Shown: in pieces, positions 60,817 through 64,000 of the stretch
Position numbering within the stretch: position 1 is the stretch's first letter
How the letters are laid out: each line of letters begins with the position of its first letter
Assembly: GCA_958403395.1 (NCBI GenBank)
Contig: CATXXF010000004.1
Location: 8,392-72,391, forward strand
Direction: 5' to 3'
Length of the DNA stretch: 64,000 nt
Source of the DNA: an uncultured Collinsella sp.
GTDB taxonomy: Bacteria; Actinomycetota; Coriobacteriia; Coriobacteriales; Coriobacteriaceae
Notes under the pieces: generated by a model
Seen by the model: only the letters and a program-made list of their open reading frames with translations
The model's database searches: none
What the model was told of the DNA's origin: nothing
Translations under genes and position numbers: made by a program

Positions 60817-61077
60817 CTATTTGGCCTTGTGGCCACGGAACGTACGAGTCGGCGCGAACTCGCCGAGCTTGTGACCAACCATGGACTCGGTAACATACAC
60901 GGGCACATGCTTGCGGCCGTCGTGGACGGCGATGGTGTGACCAACCATCTCGGGGAAGATGGTGGACGCGCGGGACCAGGTCTTCACGACGTCCTTCTTG
61001 CCAGCCTCGTTCATCGCGGTGATACGCGAGAGAAGGCGAGTCTCCACGAACGGGCCCTTTTTGAGACTTCTGCTCAT
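60817..61077 (-). CDS. rpsS: 30S ribosomal protein S19
   Basis: 86 aa: MSRSLKKGPFVETRLLSRIT, WSRASTIFPEMVGHTIAVHD and HKLGEFAPTRTFRGHKAK. Between rplB and rplV. Confidence 0.98.
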   Translation of the reverse strand: MSRSLKKGPFVETRLLSRITAMNEAGKKDVVKTWSRASTIFPEMVGHTIAVHDGRKHVPVYVTESMVGHKLGEFAPTRTFRGHKAK

Positions 61078-61109
61078 AAGTGCTTTCTCCTAAAACTCGG
61101 TATCCGAAA

Positions 61110-61940
61110 TTACTTCTTACGGCGACGAATGATGTGCTGGTTCGAGGCCTTCTTCTTCTTGCGCGTACGAAGGCCCTTCGTCGGCTTACCCCAGGGGGTA
61201 ACAGAGGGACGACCAGAGGTGTGGTTCTTGCCCTCGCCACCGCCGTGCGGGTGGTCGACAGGGTTCATGACGGTACCGCGGACGGTCGGGCGCACGTTCA
61301 TGTGACGCTTACGGCCGGCCTTGCCGATGACGATGTTGGAGTGATCGGCGTTGCCGACCTCACCGACGGTGGCGCGGCAGGTAACGAGGATGCGGCGCAT
61401 CTCGGAGGAAGGCATACGGACGATAGCGTACTTGCCCTCCTTACCCATCAGCTGGCAGGAGTTACCGGCGGAACGGGCAATAGCAGCGCCCTTGCCCGGC
61501 TGGAACTCGACGGCGTGGATGAGCGTACCGACGGGGATGTCGGCGAGGGGCAGAGCGTTGCCCGGCTTGATGTCGGCGTCAGAACCGGACATGATGGTCT
61601 GACCGACCTCGAGGCCCTTGGGGGCCAGGATGTAGCGCTTCTCACCGTCAGCGTAGTGCAGCAGAGCGATGCGAGCGGAACGGTTCGGATCGTACTCGAT
61701 CGTGGCAACCTTGGCGGGCACGCCGTCCTTGTTGCGCTTGAAGTCGATCACGCGGTAACGACGCTTCACGCCGCCGCCCTGGTGGCGGGTGGTGATGCGG
61801 CCGTTGTTGTTACGACCGGCCTTCTTGGGCAGGGGCTCGAGAAGAGACTTCTCGGGCTTGGTGCAGGTGATCTCGGAGAAGTCGGAGATCGTCTGCCAAC
61901 GCCTACCAGCGGAGGTCGGCTTAAGGTGCTTTACAGCCAT
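61110..61940 (-). CDS. rplB: 50S ribosomal protein L2
   Basis: 276 aa from the ATG at 61940 (GAAAGGGA upstream); a 25-codon upstream extension is unlikely. MAVKHLKPTSAGRRWQTISD at the start, RITTRHQGGGVKRRYRVIDF, and the peptidyl-transferase-adjacent VRGTVMNPVDHPHGGGEGKN. Confidence 0.98.
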   Translation of the reverse strand: MAVKHLKPTSAGRRWQTISDFSEITCTKPEKSLLEPLPKKAGRNNNGRITTRHQGGGVKRRYRVIDFKRNKDGVPAKVATIEYDPNRSARIALLHYADGEKRYILAPKGLEVGQTIMSGSDADIKPGNALPLADIPVGTLIHAVEFQPGKGAAIARSAGNSCQLMGKEGKYAIVRMPSSEMRRILVTCRATVGEVGNADHSNIVIGKAGRKRHMNVRPTVRGTVMNPVDHPHGGGEGKNHTSGRPSVTPWGKPTKGLRTRKKKKASNQHIIRRRKK

Positions 61941-62119
61941 TACAATCCCTTTCAATAGGAATCCGTTAGCCATCGCAGACAGGGATTCGAGGTTCTGCCT
62001 CGGGTGCGATGACACCGGACGTATACACGGTTCCGGGCGTGTCCATTTTATACGCCCAAAACCTTGAGCTCTCGCCTCCCCTAGTTGGGAGGCATGAGCT
62101 CACTCAACAGCAGCGAGTC

Positions 62120-62407
62120 TTAGGCCTGGTTGCCAAAGACCTCGATGGTGTCGCCATCGGCCAGCGTGACGATGGCCTTCTTCCAAGAACGGGTCTTGCC
62201 GGCGACATAGCGCACGCGCTTGGTCTTGGGCTTGACCGTCAGGGTGTTCACGCGAACGACCTTGACGCCGAAGATCTCCTCGACAGCGTCCTTGATCTGA
62301 TACTTGTTAGCATCCTTGGCGACCTCGAACGTGTACTTGTTCTGCTCCATGCCGGAGAAGGAACGCTCGGACACGATCGGACGGATGATGATCTCGTGGG
62401 CGGTCAT
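62120..62407 (-). CDS. rplW: 50S ribosomal protein L23
   Basis: 95-aa tunnel-exit protein that docks trigger factor and SRP: IIIRPIVSERSFSGMEQNKY, then DAVEEIFGVKVVRVNTLTVK. Starts directly after the rplD stop. Confidence 0.97.
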   Translation of the reverse strand: MTAHEIIIRPIVSERSFSGMEQNKYTFEVAKDANKYQIKDAVEEIFGVKVVRVNTLTVKPKTKRVRYVAGKTRSWKKAIVTLADGDTIEVFGNQA

Positions 62408-63034
62408 TTATGCAAGCACCTCCCCGAAGTGAGCGGCGATGTCGGCGGGCATCAGCACGGCGTTGTTGTTGACGAGATCGTAGGTGTTGGCCTCGTCGGC
62501 AGTGATGATGAACGTCTTGGGAATGTTGCGGAACGACAGGTAGGCGTTGACGTCCTCATCGCGAACGATGATGGTCAGACGCTTGCCCTCAAGACCGAGA
62601 GCCTTGAGCATGGCGACGGCAGCCTTGGTGGAAGGCTTCTCGAAGCCGTAGTCGTCGACGAGCACGAGCTCGCCATCGGCCAGCTTGGCGGACAGCGCGG
62701 AGCGCATAGCCAGCTTGACCTCCTTGTTGTTCATACGCTTAGCGTAGGAACGGGGCTTGGGGGCGAAGACAACGCCACCGTGACGCCACTGGGCAGCACG
62801 GATGGAACCCTGGCGGGCACGGCCGGTGCCCTTCTGACGCCAAGGCTTCTTGCCGCCACCGGAAACCTCAGAGCGACCCTTAGCAGACTGGGTGCCCTGA
62901 CGCCAAGAGGCCATCTGGCACTTGACGATGTGGTGCATAACGTGGATGTTCGGCTCGATGCCGTACACCTCAGCGGCGAGCTCGGCCTCGGCGACCTTCT
63001 TGCCCTCGCTGTTCTTTACTTCAAACTTTGCCAT
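62408..63034 (-). CDS. rplD: 50S ribosomal protein L4
   Basis: 208 aa. The tunnel loop GRSEVSGGGKKPWRQKGTGR and ARQGSIRAAQWRHGGVVFAP is unaltered. In E. coli L4 represses this operon by acting on its leader. Confidence 0.97.
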   Translation of the reverse strand: MAKFEVKNSEGKKVAEAELAAEVYGIEPNIHVMHHIVKCQMASWRQGTQSAKGRSEVSGGGKKPWRQKGTGRARQGSIRAAQWRHGGVVFAPKPRSYAKRMNNKEVKLAMRSALSAKLADGELVLVDDYGFEKPSTKAAVAMLKALGLEGKRLTIIVRDEDVNAYLSFRNIPKTFIITADEANTYDLVNNNAVLMPADIAAHFGEVLA

Positions 63035-63080
63035 TTAAGTGTTCTCCTTGGTATGACGCTGGGCTAAATGGGCTGGGCCC

Positions 63081-63701
63081 TTAGGCCATACGGATGGCGA
63101 CGAGACCATTCTTGGCACCCGGGACAGCGCCCTTGACCAAGATGAGGTTCTGCTCGGCATCGATGCGGACAACGGAAAGGTTCTTGACGGTAACGCGCTC
63201 GTTACCCATGTGACCGGCCATCTTGACGCCCTTGAGGACGCGCGCAGGATAGGCGCACTGACCGATAGAACCGGGGTGACGCTGGAAGTGAGAACCATGC
63301 GTCATAGGACCGCGGCGCTGACCCCAGCGCTTGATGCGACCCTGGAAGCCCTTACCCTTGGAGGTACCGATGACGTCGACCTTCTCGACATCAGCGAAAT
63401 CAGCGACGGTGACGACCTCGCCGACCTTGTGCTCCTCGCCGTTCTCGACGCGGACCTCACGAAGGAAGCGGACAGGCTCGACGCCAGCCTTGGCGAAGTG
63501 ACCAGCCATGGGCTTGTTCACGTTCTTGGCCTTGATGTCGCCGAAACCGATCTGGACGGCGTCATAGCCGTCGGTTGCCTGAGTTTTAACCTGCGAGACA
63601 GCGCAGGGGCCAGCCTGGATGACCGTGACGGGAACGACGTTGTCGTCCTCGTCCCAAACCTGGGTCATGCCAATCTTGCGGCCGAGAATCATGCTGATCA
63701 A
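63081..63701 (-). CDS. rplC: 50S ribosomal protein L3
   Basis: 206 aa beginning at a TTG (63701) with GGGA upstream; the ATG at 63692 is possible but lacks a well-placed ribosome site. ILGRKIGMTQVWDEDDNVVP, GTSKGKGFQGRIKRWGQRRG and the modified-Gln region PMTHGSHFQRHPGSIGQCAY are diagnostic. It is the first ribosomal gene seen here; rpsJ, normally just upstream, is not present. Confidence 0.96.
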   Translation of the reverse strand: MISMILGRKIGMTQVWDEDDNVVPVTVIQAGPCAVSQVKTQATDGYDAVQIGFGDIKAKNVNKPMAGHFAKAGVEPVRFLREVRVENGEEHKVGEVVTVADFADVEKVDVIGTSKGKGFQGRIKRWGQRRGPMTHGSHFQRHPGSIGQCAYPARVLKGVKMAGHMGNERVTVKNLSVVRIDAEQNLILVKGAVPGAKNGLVAIRMA

Positions 63702-63884
63702 GATATGATCCCAACTCTCGCGTGGTCTTGGGACAATGCGTACACCACCGAGCGTACGCCCCTAGAGGACCACTACTTACACGACGTGCTCCCCAGCCTT
63801 GTATAGCGTCCGGACTACCTGACAACCCTATTAAGCAGGCATTTTGTCCAGCCAGAATACTCCCCTGGTTTCACACAGCTGTTT

Positions 63885-63890
63885 AGTATA
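63885..63890 (-). promoter_or_regulatory. Possible -10 element upstream of rplC
   Basis: TATACT on the minus strand about 190 nt upstream of rplC, in AT-richer sequence. No good -35 is visible. The 299-nt stretch 63702-64000 holds no gene that I can support. Confidence 0.3.
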
Positions 63891-64000
63891 CACGGCTGCG
63901 GGCGTATCCATCGAGATTCATATTTCACTCACATTGTTTACGCAGGTAAAGTGCGTGGCACGTTCCCAGTGTGCGGCGGAGGGGACGGGCCTGAGACATA

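Overview
This is a 64-kb chromosomal window from a high-GC bacterium. Gene content and protein character suggest a gut actinobacterium of class Coriobacteriia, most like Collinsella; this is inferred from protein style, not from a database match. Most genes are compact, GC3-rich and Shine-Dalgarno-led, so long antisense shadow frames are common and were ignored.

Layout. (1) 1-6.9 kb: a truncated U32 peptidase-family gene, a class A penicillin-binding protein, argR, a family 2-like glycosyltransferase and truA. (2) 6.9-16.8 kb, minus strand: the spc and alpha part of the ribosomal super-operon, rplE-rpsN-rpsH-rplF-rplR-rpsE-rpmD-rplO-secY-adk-map-infA-rpmJ-rpsM-rpsK-rpsD-rpoA-rplQ. (3) 17.1-27.0 kb: first half of an anaerobic purine/molybdenum-hydroxylase cluster (xdhC, yqeB, yqeC, hydantoinase, mocA, ygeW, ygeY, ygeX) with a divergent YheO/DauR-type regulator. 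(4) 27.1-40.8 kb: an accessory island with a membrane-anchored hypothetical protein, a cytosine-5 methyltransferase with an XRE regulator and an unknown 549-aa partner, a duplicated exonuclease flanking an unknown 411-aa protein, two AAA ATPases with C-terminal nuclease-like domains, an AbiEi-like protein, and several repeat arrays. (5) 40.9-51.8 kb: second half of the purine cluster (xdhD, polyferredoxin, ygfK, ssnA, xanthine permease), a second YheO/DauR-type regulator, and ridA. (6) 52.0-57.4 kb: a complete U32 protein, an RluA-type pseudouridine synthase, a DeoR regulator and a Gfo/Idh/MocA oxidoreductase. (7) 57.9-63.7 kb, minus strand: the S10 part of the ribosomal operon from rplC to rplX.

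The ribosomal genes are in canonical order but are cut exactly between rplX (L24) and rplE (L5) by 41 kb of unrelated DNA. The upstream half ends in an intrinsic terminator after rplX, so the downstream half must have its own promoter. rpsJ is not found next to rplC.

The purine genes correspond to the E. coli yge/yqe/ygf set and to the gut clusters linked to anaerobic urate/purine breakdown. Xanthine import, molybdenum-hydroxylase chemistry, ring opening by amidohydrolases, carbamoyl transfer, and 2,3-diaminopropionate cleavage to pyruvate and ammonia would be its steps. RidA may clear the 2-aminoacrylate intermediate.

The most unusual non-coding features are two arrays of 49-bp imperfect hairpins at a 61-62-bp period on either side of the AbiEi-like gene, a five-copy 23-bp iteron-like array before one ATPase gene, a 52-bp near-perfect palindrome before the other, and several families of palindromic intergenic repeats. 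No rRNA, tRNA, CRISPR array, integrase or transposase was seen.
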